A stretch of 64,000 nt of DNA from Roseovarius atlanticus (GCF_001441615.1 NZ_LAXJ01000009.1:62001-126000); one strand, 5' to 3'. Counted from the stretch's first letter, positions 34,296 to 43,673 are shown. A program made the numbers and translations. The notes: generated by a model from the sequence alone, not told the origin.

Positions 34296-35810
34296 ATGGT
34301 CGCCCGCGCCTACACCGTCGCCTTCGAGGGCGTCGAGGCCCGCCAGGTGGAGGTGCAATGCGCCGTCACCCCCGGCGTCCCGGCCTTCTCGCTCGTGGGC
34401 CTGCCCGACAAGGCCGTGTCCGAGGCCCGCGACCGTGTCCGCACCGCGCTGTCGTCCATGGCCATCGCGCTGCCTTCCAAGCGCATCACCATCAACCTCT
34501 CGCCCGCCGACATGCCCAAGGAAGGCAGCCATTTCGACCTGCCCATCGCCCTCGCCCTGCTCGCCGCGCTGGAAATCATCCCCCCCGACGCCGTCGAGGG
34601 CACCTGCAGCTTGGGCGAGCTCTCGCTCGACGGCTCCCTCATCCCCGTCATCGGCGCGCTCCCCGCAGCCATGGCCGCGGCCGAGGAAGGCCGCACGCTT
34701 CTCTGCCCCAAGGGCTCGGGCGCCGAAGCCGCCTGGGTCGGCGCCACCCAGGTGATCGGCGCTGCAACCCTCGCCGACGTCGTCCGCCATTACACTGGCC
34801 AGTCGCCCCTGCCCCCGGCAGAACCCGGCGAGGTCACCGCAGATGTCTCGGGCCGCGACCTGCGCGACGTCAAGGGCCAGGAACGCGCCAAGCGCGCGCT
34901 GGAAATCGCCGCCGCCGGGCGACATCACCTGATGATGGTCGGCACGCCCGGCTCCGGCAAATCCATGCTCGCGGCCCGCCTGCCCGGCATCCTGCCGCCC
35001 CTGACGGCGCCCGAGGCGCTGGAAACCTCGATGATCCACTCCCTCGCGGGTCTTCTGACCGAAGGCGGCATCAACCGTACACGCCCCTTCCGCGAGCCGC
35101 ACCACACCGCCTCCATGGCCGCGATCGTCGGCGGCGGGCGGCGGGCAGGCCCCGGCGAAATCAGCCTTGCCCATAACGGCGTACTCTTCATGGACGAATT
35201 TCCCGAATACCCCCGCGCCGTGCTCGAAACCCTGCGCCAACCCATCGAGACGGGCGAAGTGGTCGTCGCCCGCGCCAATGCCCATGTCCGCTACCCTTGC
35301 CGCTTCCTGCTGGTCGCCGCCGCCAACCCCTGCAAATGCGGCTACCTGCCCGACCCGGCCCGCGCCTGCGCACGCGTGCCCCAGTGCGGCGACGATTACA
35401 TGTCCCGCATTTCCGGCCCCCTGATGGACCGCTTTGATCTGCGCATCGAGGTGCCCCCGGTCAGCTTCACCGACCTCGACCTGCCCCCCTCGGGCGACAG
35501 CTCTCTCGAGGTGGCCGAGCGGGTCGCAACGGCCCGGGCGGTGCAACAGGCGCGCTTCAGCGATCACGCCGACATGCGCCTCAATGCCGATGCCGAAGGC
35601 GAGGCTCTGGAAGAAATCGCCGCGCCCGACAGCGAAGGCCGCGCCCTTCTGAACACCGTGGCCGAACGCATGGGGCTCTCGGCGCGCGGCTATCACCGCG
35701 TCCTGCGCGTGGCGCGCACCATCGCCGATCTCGACGGGTCCCAGGACGTCCGTCGCCCCCACGTGGCCGAAGCGGTCAGCTACCGGCTCACGACGATGAA
35801 AGAGACCTGA
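34296..35810 (+). CDS. comM: YifB/ComM family Mg-chelatase-like AAA ATPase
   Basis: 504-residue hexameric helicase of natural transformation; ComM promotes branch migration during integration of incoming DNA. Domains: an N-terminal ChlI fold (about 20-150), then the Mg-chelatase AAA core with Walker A VGTPGSGKSMLA (about 211-222), Walker B VLFMDEFPEY, and an arginine finger region, and a C-terminal Mg_chelatase_C (RALLNTVAERMGLSARGYHR). A Cys cluster (NPCKCGYLPD...C...C) is typical. CtrA-type sites upstream suggest cell-cycle/competence or gene-transfer-agent co-regulation. It overlaps the convergent esterase gene by 23 bases. Confidence 0.93.
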   Translation: MVARAYTVAFEGVEARQVEVQCAVTPGVPAFSLVGLPDKAVSEARDRVRTALSSMAIALPSKRITINLSPADMPKEGSHFDLPIALALLAALEIIPPDAVEGTCSLGELSLDGSLIPVIGALPAAMAAAEEGRTLLCPKGSGAEAAWVGATQVIGAATLADVVRHYTGQSPLPPAEPGEVTADVSGRDLRDVKGQERAKRALEIAAAGRHHLMMVGTPGSGKSMLAARLPGILPPLTAPEALETSMIHSLAGLLTEGGINRTRPFREPHHTASMAAIVGGGRRAGPGEISLAHNGVLFMDEFPEYPRAVLETLRQPIETGEVVVARANAHVRYPCRFLLVAAANPCKCGYLPDPARACARVPQCGDDYMSRISGPLMDRFDLRIEVPPVSFTDLDLPPSGDSSLEVAERVATARAVQQARFSDHADMRLNADAEGEALEEIAAPDSEGRALLNTVAERMGLSARGYHRVLRVARTIADLDGSQDVRRPHVAEAVSYRLTTMKET

Positions 35811-36684
35811 TCCAGTCCCCCAGATCCGCCAGCGTCTCGCGCCCCTCGGGCAGCATGTTGTGAAACAGCGGCCAGACATGCGGCAGGTCGTGTTCGACCA
35901 CCTCGGTCACCTCCACGCCCTCGTCACGCAAATGCGCCGCCATGCGGATCGTGTCATCGCGCAGCACTTCGGTATCGCCCACCCCGATCCACACCGGCGC
36001 CGCGCCTTTGAATCCGGCGAAAAGCGGTGAGACGCGCGGGTCCTTCGGATCCGTGTCTCCAAGATACCACTCGCACATCTCTTCGGCCCGCTCGATCGGC
36101 AGAACCGCTTCGCTCTCGGCGTTTTCCCGGGTGCTATCGCCCGAAAAGGTCAGGTCTGTCACCGGCGACAGCGCGATGCACCCCTTGGGCTGCGTAAGCC
36201 CCTCCCGCGTGATCTCCGCCAGCACCGCCAGCGCCAGGCATCCCCCCGCGCTGTCGCCCGCCAGCACCACGCCGCCGGGGCGGTCCATCACCGCGCGGTA
36301 AGCCGCCATGCAATCGTCGAACGCGCCCGGAAAGGGCGTCTCCGGCGCCAGCCGGTATTGCACCAGCGCTGCCGGCGCCCGCGCCTCGCGCGACAACACC
36401 GCCAGCATCTTGCGATAGACCCGCGGACTGCCGAACACGAAGCCCCCGCCGTGGAAATACAGGATCAGCGGCCCGTCCTCGCGCCCCACGCCCAGGGCCC
36501 AGGTCCACAGCACCGGCACATCGCCCAGCTCGTCCTCGGCCACCGACGTGCCGCGCGGGGCGTGGAACAGGAATTTCGCCTTGGTCTCGAAGGACCTGCG
36601 CGCCTTGGCGACCGTGGCCTTGCGCAAGTGCGGCTTCTCGGTCAGCCGCAGCCACCGGTTCAGCAGTGGCCGCATCACGCTCAT
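35788..36684 (-). CDS. Alpha/beta hydrolase, hormone-sensitive-lipase (family IV) esterase
   Basis: 298 residues. The oxyanion-hole motif is [10 protein letters not shown] (about 79-88), the nucleophile elbow is GDSAGG (about 151-156), the acid is in the DTEVLRDD segment and the catalytic His in [10 protein letters not shown]. These are features of the HSL family of carboxylesterases. ATG 36684 overlaps the gshB stop (ATGA), so the gene is the second of a gshB operon. The substrate is unknown; the genetic link to glutathione synthesis is not explained by a known pathway. Confidence 0.9.
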   Translation of the reverse strand: MSVMRPLLNRWLRLTEKPHLRKATVAKARRSFETKAKFLFHAPRGTSVAEDELGDVPVLWTWALGVGREDGPLILYFHGGGFVFGSPRVYRKMLAVLSREARAPAALVQYRLAPETPFPGAFDDCMAAYRAVMDRPGGVVLAGDSAGGCLALAVLAEITREGLTQPKGCIALSPVTDLTFSGDSTRENAESEAVLPIERAEEMCEWYLGDTDPKDPRVSPLFAGFKGAAPVWIGVGDTEVLRDDTIRMAAHLRDEGVEVTEVVEHDLPHVWPLFHNMLPEGRETLADLGDWIRSLSSS

Positions 36685-37616
36685 GCGCGTTTCGCCTCGA
36701 TCGCGTCCCAGATCTTGCCGGCCACGTTGATCCCGTCGAACCGCTCCAACTCCTTTATGCCGGTGGGCGAGGTCACGTTGATCTCGGTCAGGTACTGCCC
36801 GATCACGTCGATCCCGACAAAGATCTGCCCCGCCTCGCGCAACCGCGGCCCGATGATGGCGCAAATCTCCCGGTCCCGGTCGGTCAGCGCCACCTTCTCG
36901 GGCCGCCCGCCCACATGCATGTTCGACCGCACCTCGCCCTTGCCGGGCAGACGGTTGATCGCGCCCACCGGCTCGCCATCCACCAGGATCACGCGCTTGT
37001 CGCCGTCCTTGATCTCGGGCAGGTATTTCTGAACGATCAGGGGCTCGCGGCTGAACCCGGTGAACATCTCGTGCAGGCTCGAAAGGTTCCGGTCGCTCTC
37101 GGGCAAATGGAACACCCCCGCGCCGCCATTGCCGTAAAGCGGCTTCAGGATGACGTCGCCATGCGCCTCCTTGAACGCCCGGATCGTGCCCAGGTCACGG
37201 GCAATCGCCGTGGGCGGCATCAGCTCGGGAAAATCGAGGATCAGCAGTTTCTCGGGAAAGTTCCGCACCCAGAACGGGTCGTTCACCACTAGCGTGGTCT
37301 CCTTGACCCGCTGCAGCAGATGCGTCGTGGTGATGTAGAACATGTCGAACGGCGGATCCTGGCGCAGCCAGACCACGTCGAATTCCGACAGGTCCGCCAC
37401 CCGCTCTTCGCCCAGGCTGAAATGATCGCCCTTCACCCGCTGCACCGTCAGCGGCCAGCCCCGCGCGGTGATCCGCCCCCGGTCATAGGCCAGCTTGTCG
37501 GGCGTGTAGTAGAACAGCTCGTGCCCCCGCGCCTGCGCCTCCTCGGCCAGGCGAAAACTGCTGTCCCCGGCAATGTCGATCGCGCCGATAGGATCCATCT
37601 GAAAGGCGATTTTCAT
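36681..37616 (-). CDS. gshB: Glutathione synthetase
   Basis: 311-residue ATP-grasp ligase joining glycine to gamma-glutamylcysteine. [20 protein letters not shown] at the N-terminus is characteristic. The ATP-grasp part includes [33 protein letters not shown] and [21 protein letters not shown] with the metal-binding Glu and Asn. Its length is normal. It heads a two-gene operon with the esterase, and lies in the same direction as the yraN gene 58 bases upstream. Confidence 0.96.
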   Translation of the reverse strand: MKIAFQMDPIGAIDIAGDSSFRLAEEAQARGHELFYYTPDKLAYDRGRITARGWPLTVQRVKGDHFSLGEERVADLSEFDVVWLRQDPPFDMFYITTTHLLQRVKETTLVVNDPFWVRNFPEKLLILDFPELMPPTAIARDLGTIRAFKEAHGDVILKPLYGNGGAGVFHLPESDRNLSSLHEMFTGFSREPLIVQKYLPEIKDGDKRVILVDGEPVGAINRLPGKGEVRSNMHVGGRPEKVALTDRDREICAIIGPRLREAGQIFVGIDVIGQYLTEINVTSPTGIKELERFDGINVAGKIWDAIEAKRA

Positions 37617-37674
37617 GGGCCATCCCCGTCCTCTTGCTGCCCTCTACATGGGCCAAGCACCGGCGGGGATCAAT

Positions 37675-38064
37675 TCAGAAATGACCGAACGCGTTTTCCA
37701 TTACCGTCACAGCACCCTGCCCATCCACGACCGCCAGGTCAAAGCGCACCTCGCTCAACTGGCCATCGGGCGTCTGGCCCAGGTATTCCGACGCCGCCAC
37801 GTGAATGCGCTGCATCTGCGCCGGACGCAGCAGCGCCATCGCACTGTCCACCGTGTCCGATGCCTTCACCTCGCAGAACACGTAGACGCCGCGGTCGAGA
37901 AAGATCAGGTCGATCTCGCCGCCCTGACCGCGCCAGCGCGTTTCCAACAGGTCGACGCCACGCCGGTCATAGTCGAGCGCGACCGACTTCTCGGCGGAGG
38001 CCCCCTTGTGATAGGCGCGTTGCCCGCGTTCCTTGCGCCTGCGCAGGATGGTGTCGCATGTCAT
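37675..38064 (-). CDS. YraN family protein (UPF0102, endonuclease-like)
   Basis: 129-residue protein with the UPF0102 core: ALDYDRRGVDLLETRWRG, then GGEIDLIFLDRGVYVFCEVKA, which contains the D-ExK pattern of Holliday-junction-resolvase-like nucleases, and QMQRIHVAASEYL. Function is not established. It follows rsmI by 59 bases in the same direction, with an LpoA-like gene divergent from rsmI: the rsmI-lpoA-yraN neighbourhood known in E. coli in rearranged form. Confidence 0.9.
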   Translation of the reverse strand: MTCDTILRRRKERGQRAYHKGASAEKSVALDYDRRGVDLLETRWRGQGGEIDLIFLDRGVYVFCEVKASDTVDSAMALLRPAQMQRIHVAASEYLGQTPDGQLSEVRFDLAVVDGQGAVTVMENAFGHF

Positions 38065-38123
38065 ACCGGTCAGCCTTCCTTCATCTCACCCCACCATCAT
38101 TCACCAAAACATCTAATTTTTCC

Positions 38124-38978
38124 CTAACAGCTCAATTCCAGCGCCCGCTGGTAGACGACCCGCCGTTTCAGCCCCAGCCGCGCCGCCACCGTATCGGCCG
38201 CGTCCCGCACGCTCTGCGTCTCCAGCGCTGCGCTCAGCGCGGTATCCAGGTCTTCCCCCGTGCCCGCCTCTGCCAGTCCGCGCTCGATCACCACCACGAT
38301 CTCGCCCTTGACCGCCTGCGCTTCCAGCCGTTCGGCCAGTTCGCCCAGCGTGCCGCGCAGCACCTCCTCGAATTTCTTGGTCAATTCCCGGCACACCGCC
38401 GCCTGCCGCTCAGCGCCCAGCACCTCGGCCGCGTCGCGCAGCATCGCCGCCAACCGCTTGGGCGATTCGTAGAACACCAGCGTCCCCGGCACGCCCGCCA
38501 CCTCTTTCAGTGCGGATTTCCGCTTGGACCCACCAGACGGCAGGAAACCCGCGAAAAAGAACCTGTCGGTCGGCAAACCCGCCACCGTCAGCGCCGTGAC
38601 AACCGCCGACGGCCCCGGCGCCGACACCAGCGCATGTCCTTCGGCCACCGCCGCGCGCGCCAAGTCATACCCCGGATCGGCCACCATCGGCGTGCCCGCC
38701 TCGGACGCGTAAACCACTGATTTGCCCTGCTCCAGCGCCGCCATCAGGCGCGGTCGGGCACGGTCGCCGTTATGGTCGTGATAGGACACCAGCGGCCTGT
38801 CGTTCAGCTTCACCCCGTGAATTTCCATCAGCCGCCGCAGGCTGCGCGTATCCTCGGCCGCCAGCACATCCGCGCCCGTCAGGATATCGAGCGTGCGCAG
38901 CGTGATGTCCCGCGCCGCTCCGATTGGGGTCGCCACCAGGTACAGCCCGGGCGCAAGGCTTTGCTTGTCGGGATTCAT
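38124..38978 (-). CDS. rsmI: 16S rRNA (cytidine1402-2'-O)-methyltransferase
   Basis: 284-residue tetrapyrrole-methylase-fold enzyme that 2'-O-methylates C1402 in the ribosomal P-site. Motifs: LYLVATPIGAARDITLR, AEDTRSLRRLM, SYHDHNGDRARP, SEAGTPMVADPGYDL (SAM loop) and FFAGFLPSGGSKRK. ATG 38978 is used; a GTG sits one codon upstream. It is divergent from the LpoA-like lipoprotein across about 86 bases in which TATTAT (39004-39009) could be a -10 for lpoA. Confidence 0.95.
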   Translation of the reverse strand: MNPDKQSLAPGLYLVATPIGAARDITLRTLDILTGADVLAAEDTRSLRRLMEIHGVKLNDRPLVSYHDHNGDRARPRLMAALEQGKSVVYASEAGTPMVADPGYDLARAAVAEGHALVSAPGPSAVVTALTVAGLPTDRFFFAGFLPSGGSKRKSALKEVAGVPGTLVFYESPKRLAAMLRDAAEVLGAERQAAVCRELTKKFEEVLRGTLGELAERLEAQAVKGEIVVVIERGLAEAGTGEDLDTALSAALETQSVRDAADTVAARLGLKRRVVYQRALELSC

Positions 38979-39064
38979 CACTGGACCCGCCTCTCTGGAC
39001 GTCTATTATCGTGGCCAACTGCGCCGTCCGTCCGGACCGCGCGAAAGAAGGAGTTCATACCCCG

Positions 39065-40249
39065 ATGTTTGCCGTTTTCGATGCTGTCCGCAAGCCGTTC
39101 CACCGCCTTGCCCTTTTGGCCACGGTCCTGCTGCTCGCCGCCTGTGACGCCGGGATTCCCGTTGTTGGCGGCAACAGCGGCCAGCGGATCGACCCGGGCG
39201 CGGCCGTGCCGGTCGCCCTGCTGGTGCCCCACGGCGCGGCCAACCCGAACGAACAGCGCCTCGCGCGCGATCTGGAAAGCGCCGCGCGCATGGCCGTGGC
39301 CGATCTTTCTGGCGTCAACATCGACCTGCGCGTCTATGGCACCGCGGGCGACGCGGGCAAGGCTCAGCAGGCGGCACTCAACGCCGTGGCCGACGGCGCC
39401 AAGATCATCGTCGGCCCCTTGCACGCCGAATCCGCCAATGCCGTCGCCGTCGCGATGGCGCCCAAAAACGTCAACGTGCTGGCCTTCTCCAACAACCCCA
39501 CCATCGCGGGCGGCAATCTGCTGGTCCTCGGCCAGACCTTCCAGGACACCGCCAACCGCCTCACCCGCTATGCCGTCAGCCAGGGCAAGCGCCGCATCAT
39601 GACGGTGCATTCGCGCAACCTCGCCGGGGAACTGGGCCGCGACGCCATCGCCCAGGCCATCCGTGCCAACGGCGCCACATCGGCCGGCGTGGTAAGCTAC
39701 GAATTCTCGCAAGGCGGCGTCGTCGGCGCCGTACCGGCGATCAAGGAAAACGCCCAGGCCAACAGCGCCGACGCGATCTTCCTCACCGCCAACTCCGCCG
39801 GCGCGCTGCCGCTCTTTTCCCAAATGCTGCCCGAGGCGGGGCTGTCCCCGGCCGAGATGCAGTATATCGGCCTCGCCCGCTGGGACGAACCGGCGCAGAC
39901 CCGCACACTGCCGGGCGTTCAGGGCGGCTGGTTCGCCATTCCCGACCCGCGGCGCGCCAACCAGTTCGCCTCGCGCTTCCAGGCTGCCAACGGCAACGCG
40001 CCGCATGATCTTGCGGGCCTCAGCTACGACGCCATCGCCGCCATCGGCGCGCTGACCAGCTCCGGCCGGGCGGATGCCCTGTCGCGCTCCAGCCTGACGC
40101 AATCGTCGGGCTTTCAGGGCGTGAACGGCATCTTCCGCTTCCTGCCCAACGGCACGACGCAGCGCGGCCTTGCCGTGGCGACCATCCGCAACCAGCAGGT
40201 CGTGGTCCTGTCGCCCGCCCCCACCGGTTTCGGTCGCGCGGGGCTCTGA
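39065..40249 (+). CDS. Penicillin-binding-protein activator LpoA-like lipoprotein
   Basis: 394 residues. ATG 39065 starts a lipoprotein signal with lipobox LLAAC (Cys at about 28), so the mature protein is membrane-anchored in the periplasm. The body is a Peripla_BP_6 fold (VPVALLVPHG, NVLAFSNNPTIAGGN, YIGLARWDEP, DLAGLSYDAIAAIGAL) like LpoA and its alphaproteobacterial relatives, which stimulate PBP1A-type synthases. It lacks the TPR N-terminal domain of E. coli LpoA, which is usual outside gammaproteobacteria. glnD follows 22 bases later. Confidence 0.85.
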   Translation: MFAVFDAVRKPFHRLALLATVLLLAACDAGIPVVGGNSGQRIDPGAAVPVALLVPHGAANPNEQRLARDLESAARMAVADLSGVNIDLRVYGTAGDAGKAQQAALNAVADGAKIIVGPLHAESANAVAVAMAPKNVNVLAFSNNPTIAGGNLLVLGQTFQDTANRLTRYAVSQGKRRIMTVHSRNLAGELGRDAIAQAIRANGATSAGVVSYEFSQGGVVGAVPAIKENAQANSADAIFLTANSAGALPLFSQMLPEAGLSPAEMQYIGLARWDEPAQTRTLPGVQGGWFAIPDPRRANQFASRFQAANGNAPHDLAGLSYDAIAAIGALTSSGRADALSRSSLTQSSGFQGVNGIFRFLPNGTTQRGLAVATIRNQQVVVLSPAPTGFGRAGL

Positions 40250-40271
40250 TCCCGCGCCGCCGGCCCACGCC

Positions 40272-43037
40272 ATGAAGGACACGCTGACGCCGCCGGACGC
40301 GCTGATCTGCCCGGCCGAGGTCATTTTCGACCAGAACGCCGTGCAGGCGCGGATAGATGCCGTGCGCAAGACCGACCCCTCGGACACCGCCGCCCTGCGA
40401 CAGGAGGCGGTGACCGCCACGCGCGCGGCCATGACGGCGGGCTACGCCGCCATCGCCGAGGCGCTGCGCCAGACGCCGTTCGCCGCGCGCGAGGCGACCC
40501 GCGCCTACACATGGCTGACCGATTGCGCCGTGATGACAGCCCTCCAACTGGCCAGCCGCGACCTGCACCCCCTGCCCAATCCCACCGAATCCGAGCGCCT
40601 GACGGTCTTTGCCGTCGGCGGTTACGGCCGGGGCGAAATGGCCCCCTTCTCGGACGTCGACCTGCTGTTCCTGACGCCCTACAAGATCACCGCCTGGGCC
40701 GAGAGCGTGATCGAAAGCACGCTTTACATGCTGTGGGATCTCAAGCTGAAGGTCGGTCACGCCAGCCGCACGATCCGCGAATGCATCCGCCTGGGCACCG
40801 ACGATTTCACCATCCGCACCGCGCTTCTGGAAAAGCGCCTGCTCTACGGCGACGACAGGCTCGCGGCCGATCTCGACCACCGCCTGCGCAACGACCTCTT
40901 CAAAGGCACCGAACGCGACTTCGTCGAGGCCAAGCTGGAAGAGCGCGACGCCCGCCACGAAAAGCAGGGCGAGCGCTACATGGTCGAACCCAACGTCAAG
41001 GAAGGCAAGGGCGGCCTGCGCGACCTGCAATCGCTGTTCTGGATTTCCAAGTACCTCTACCATGTCGACGACGTGTCCGATCTCGTCGGTCACGGCCTTT
41101 TCATGCAGGACGAGTTCGAAACCTTTTTGAAGGCCGAGAATTTTCTCTGGGCCACCCGCTGTCACCTGCACCTCGTCACGAACCGCGCGACCGAACAGCT
41201 GACCTTCGATCTTCAGGTCGAGGTGGCCGAGCGCATGGGCTACAAGGACCGCGCCGGGCGCCGCGCGGTCGAGGTGTTCATGCAGGAGTACTTCCGCCAC
41301 GCCACCGCCGTCGGCGACCTGACCCGCATCTTCCTGACCAAGCTGGAAGCGGCGCACGTCAAATCCGAGCCGCTGCTGCAACGCCTCTTCACCCGCAAGC
41401 GCAAGCTCAAGGACGGCTACAAGGAGATCCATGGCCGGCTCGGCATCGTGGATGAGAAAGCCTTCCTGTCGGACCCGCTCAACCTTCTTCGCATCTACGA
41501 AGAGGCCCTGCGCACCGGGCTGCTGATCCACCCAGATGCCATGCGGCTGGTGACGGCCAATCTCGGCCTGATCACAGACGACTTCCGCGACAAACCCGAG
41601 GCGCAGAAGCTCTTTCTCGGCCTGCTGCTGAAGCACGGCAATCCCGAACGGGCGCTCCGCCGCATGAACGAGCTTGGGGTGCTGTCCGCCTTCATCCCCG
41701 AATTCGAGCCCATCCGCGCCATGATGCAGTTCAACATGTATCACAGCTACACGGTGGACGAGCACACCATCCAGTGCATCAGCCAGCTGTCGAAGATCGA
41801 GCGCAAGGAACTGACCGAGGACCTGCCCATTGCGTCCTCCATCCTGAAAGAGGGCGTGAACCGCAAGGTGCTCTACGTCGCCATGCTCCTGCACGACATC
41901 GGCAAGGGCCGCGACGAGGATCACTCGATCCTCGGCGCCCAGATCGCCCGCCGCGTCGCCCCCCGGCTGGGGCTGAAACCCAAAGAGGTCGACACGGTGG
42001 AATGGCTGGTGCGCTATCACCTGCTGATGTCCGACATGGCCCAGAAACGCGACATCGCCGACCCGCGCACCGTGCGCGACTTCGCCAAGGCGGTGCAGAC
42101 CCGCGAGCGGCTCGATCTGCTCTGCGTGCTGACCGTCTGCGACATCCGTGGCGTCGGGCCGAACACCTGGAACAACTGGAAGGCCTCGCTCATCCGCGCG
42201 CTCTACCGCCAGACTCGCCGCGCCATGGAAGGCGGGCTCGAGGCGCTCAACCGCGAACAGCGCGGCACGGATGCCAAGCGCAACCTGCGCGAGGCGCTCA
42301 CCGACTGGGACGCCAAGGACCTCAAGACCGAGCTAGAGCGCCACTACCCGCCCTACTGGCAGGGCCTGCACGTCACCGCGCATCAGGATTTCGCCCTGCT
42401 GCTGCGCGACATTTCCGAAAACGAGGTCCGCATCCAGCTGACCCCGGACGAAGACCGCGACGCCACCCGCGTCTGCTTTGCGCTGGCCGATCATCCCGGC
42501 ATCTTCAGCCGCATGTGCGGTGCGCTGGCGCTGGTGGGCGCCAACGTGGTCGACGCCCGCACCTATACCACCAAGGACGGCTACGCCACGGCGGCCTTCT
42601 GGATTCAGGACGCCGAGGGCAGCCCATACGAGGCCGACCGCCTGCCGCGCCTGACCCAGATGATCCACAAGACCCTGCGGGGCGAGGTGGTGGCCCGCGA
42701 CGCCATGCAATCGCGCGACAAGATCAAGAAACGCGAACGCGCCTTCCGCGTGCCCACGCACATCACCTTCGACAACGAAGGCTCGGAAATCTACACGATC
42801 ATCGAGGTCGACACCCGCGACCGCCCCGGCCTGCTCTACGACCTGACGCGCACGCTCAGCAACGGCAACGTCTACATCAACTCCGCCGTCATCGCGACCT
42901 ACGGCGAACAGGTGGTCGACACGTTCTACGTCAAGGACATGTTCGGCCTGAAATTCCATTCCCCGGCCAAGCAGCGGGCGCTGGAACGCAAGCTGCGCCA
43001 GGCGATCTCGGAAGGGGTGGAGCAGGCGATCAGCTGA
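40272..43037 (+). CDS. glnD: [Protein-PII] uridylyltransferase / uridylyl-removing enzyme
   Basis: 921-residue nitrogen sensor that uridylylates or deuridylylates PII according to glutamine. Domains in order: nucleotidyltransferase (GGYGRGEMAPFSDVDLLF, about 116-133), a GlnD linker domain, HD hydrolase (MLLHDIGKGRDEDHS, about 537-551), and two C-terminal ACT domains (ADHPGIFSRMCGALALVGANV at about 740 and RDRPGLLYDLTRTLSNGNVYI at about 852). All active motifs look intact. It precedes murJ and trpS as in other Rhodobacteraceae, but separated by the amine dehydrogenase gene. Confidence 0.95.
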   Translation: MKDTLTPPDALICPAEVIFDQNAVQARIDAVRKTDPSDTAALRQEAVTATRAAMTAGYAAIAEALRQTPFAAREATRAYTWLTDCAVMTALQLASRDLHPLPNPTESERLTVFAVGGYGRGEMAPFSDVDLLFLTPYKITAWAESVIESTLYMLWDLKLKVGHASRTIRECIRLGTDDFTIRTALLEKRLLYGDDRLAADLDHRLRNDLFKGTERDFVEAKLEERDARHEKQGERYMVEPNVKEGKGGLRDLQSLFWISKYLYHVDDVSDLVGHGLFMQDEFETFLKAENFLWATRCHLHLVTNRATEQLTFDLQVEVAERMGYKDRAGRRAVEVFMQEYFRHATAVGDLTRIFLTKLEAAHVKSEPLLQRLFTRKRKLKDGYKEIHGRLGIVDEKAFLSDPLNLLRIYEEALRTGLLIHPDAMRLVTANLGLITDDFRDKPEAQKLFLGLLLKHGNPERALRRMNELGVLSAFIPEFEPIRAMMQFNMYHSYTVDEHTIQCISQLSKIERKELTEDLPIASSILKEGVNRKVLYVAMLLHDIGKGRDEDHSILGAQIARRVAPRLGLKPKEVDTVEWLVRYHLLMSDMAQKRDIADPRTVRDFAKAVQTRERLDLLCVLTVCDIRGVGPNTWNNWKASLIRALYRQTRRAMEGGLEALNREQRGTDAKRNLREALTDWDAKDLKTELERHYPPYWQGLHVTAHQDFALLLRDISENEVRIQLTPDEDRDATRVCFALADHPGIFSRMCGALALVGANVVDARTYTTKDGYATAAFWIQDAEGSPYEADRLPRLTQMIHKTLRGEVVARDAMQSRDKIKKRERAFRVPTHITFDNEGSEIYTIIEVDTRDRPGLLYDLTRTLSNGNVYINSAVIATYGEQVVDTFYVKDMFGLKFHSPAKQRALERKLRQAISEGVEQAIS

Positions 43038-43072
43038 CGCAGGGCGCGCGCGCCTCCTGCGCAGGACATGGA

Positions 43073-43112
43073 CGTGAAAGTGTCGCCCCCCGCATTGAAA
43101 AATGTTTGCAAC
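43073..43112 (+). repeat. Imperfect direct repeat, copy 1
   Basis: CGTGAAAGTGTCGCCCCCCG then CATTGAAAAATGTTTGCAAC. Copy 2 at 43222-43259 reads CGTCAAAGCATCGCCCGCCG then CATTGATAGGTTGCGACA; the central TCGCCC.CCGCATTGA is identical. Confidence 0.65.
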
Positions 43113-43221
43113 GAGGGGCGGTTGTGCGGGACTTTGCTGCCATTTACGACGCCGGCCATCGTCAGCCCCTGGGGTGGCGATCCGGCAGCGCCTATAAAGC
43201 GTTTTATGCGCTGGAAGCAAG

Positions 43222-43259
43222 CGTCAAAGCATCGCCCGCCGCATTGATAGGTTGCGACA
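43222..43259 (+). repeat. Imperfect direct repeat, copy 2
   Basis: Partner of 43073-43112, 149 bases downstream. Similarity continues weakly for about 20 bases past each copy (GGCGGTTGTGCGGGAC against GGCAGCTTTGTGGAC). Confidence 0.6.
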
Positions 43260-43328
43260 GATGGCAGCTTTGTGGACATGAAAGACGATTGATCTACAGA
43301 CCCAGCGCGGAGTCAGGCCGCAGGCCCC

Positions 43329-43466
43329 GCGCCATCGACGGGCCGCCCCCACGGCCCGGCGATTGGGTGACGTTTGGTGCATCGCTCAATTCTGTTTCGG
43401 GTTTGGCAGGGATAAAGTGTTGCCGAGCCACCGTTGGATCGCCGCGCCGCGGCCCGTCGATGGCGC
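43329..43466. repeat. 18-base perfect inverted repeat pair enclosing about 100 bases
   Basis: GCGCCATCGACGGGCCGC (43329-43346) recurs as its exact reverse complement at 43449-43466. Complementarity resumes inside at GGCGAT/ATCGCC after a few unpaired bases. The enclosed 102 bases contain no gene. The structure could be a large RNA hairpin or the termini of a small non-autonomous element. Confidence 0.75.
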
Positions 43467-43593
43467 TCAAGACTATAGATCCTGCTTGTCCATAAAATGC
43501 TCAAGGCCAACATTCGCCGCGCTTGTTAAAAAGGATCGTAGTGGACCCAAAGCAATCGTCGCACTCCAACGTCACCGCAGGGTCCCGCGGGCA

Positions 43594-43661
43594 CCATTTC
43601 CTGCACAGGAAATGGCTGTGAAAATACGCATTTTCACGCCCGGAATTTTCCAAAATTCCGG
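43594..43661. repeat. Three tandem perfect hairpins
   Basis: CCATTTCCTG-CA-CAGGAAATGG (43594-43615), GTGAAAAT-ACGC-ATTTTCAC (43618-43637) and CCGGAATTTT-CC-AAAATTCCGG (43640-43661), with 2-base gaps. The cluster ends 12 bases before the stop of the leftward amine dehydrogenase gene, so it lies at the 3' end of that mRNA. Confidence 0.85.
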
Positions 43662-43673
43662 CCCGCACCCGCG

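Larger units (their letters stand above)
43038..43673. other. 636-base non-coding stretch with repeats and hairpins
   Basis: No convincing gene is present: open frames here are short or extend antisense from neighbours. Contents: a GC hairpin CGCAGG...CCTGCG right after glnD (43038-43061); two copies of a 40-base imperfect direct repeat (43073-43112, 43222-43259); GCTGCCAT/ATGGCAGC (43136-43143, 43261-43268); a perfect 18-base inverted repeat spanning about 138 bases (43329-43466); and three adjacent hairpins (43594-43661). The stretch is visibly richer in AT than its neighbours. It could hold decayed mobile sequence or an RNA; no known RNA family was recognised. Confidence 0.6.

Noticed and set aside
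40020..42020. A 666-codon open frame antisense to lpoA-like and glnD
   Set aside because: It lies opposite genes with clear domains; its translation shows no recognisable motif and reflects the low stop frequency of GC-rich antisense frames.
43038..43673. A CRISPR array or tRNA gene in the repeat-rich spacer
   Set aside because: Only two imperfect repeats at irregular spacing exist and no cloverleaf or T-loop sequence was found; no CRISPR array or tRNA was seen elsewhere in the window either.
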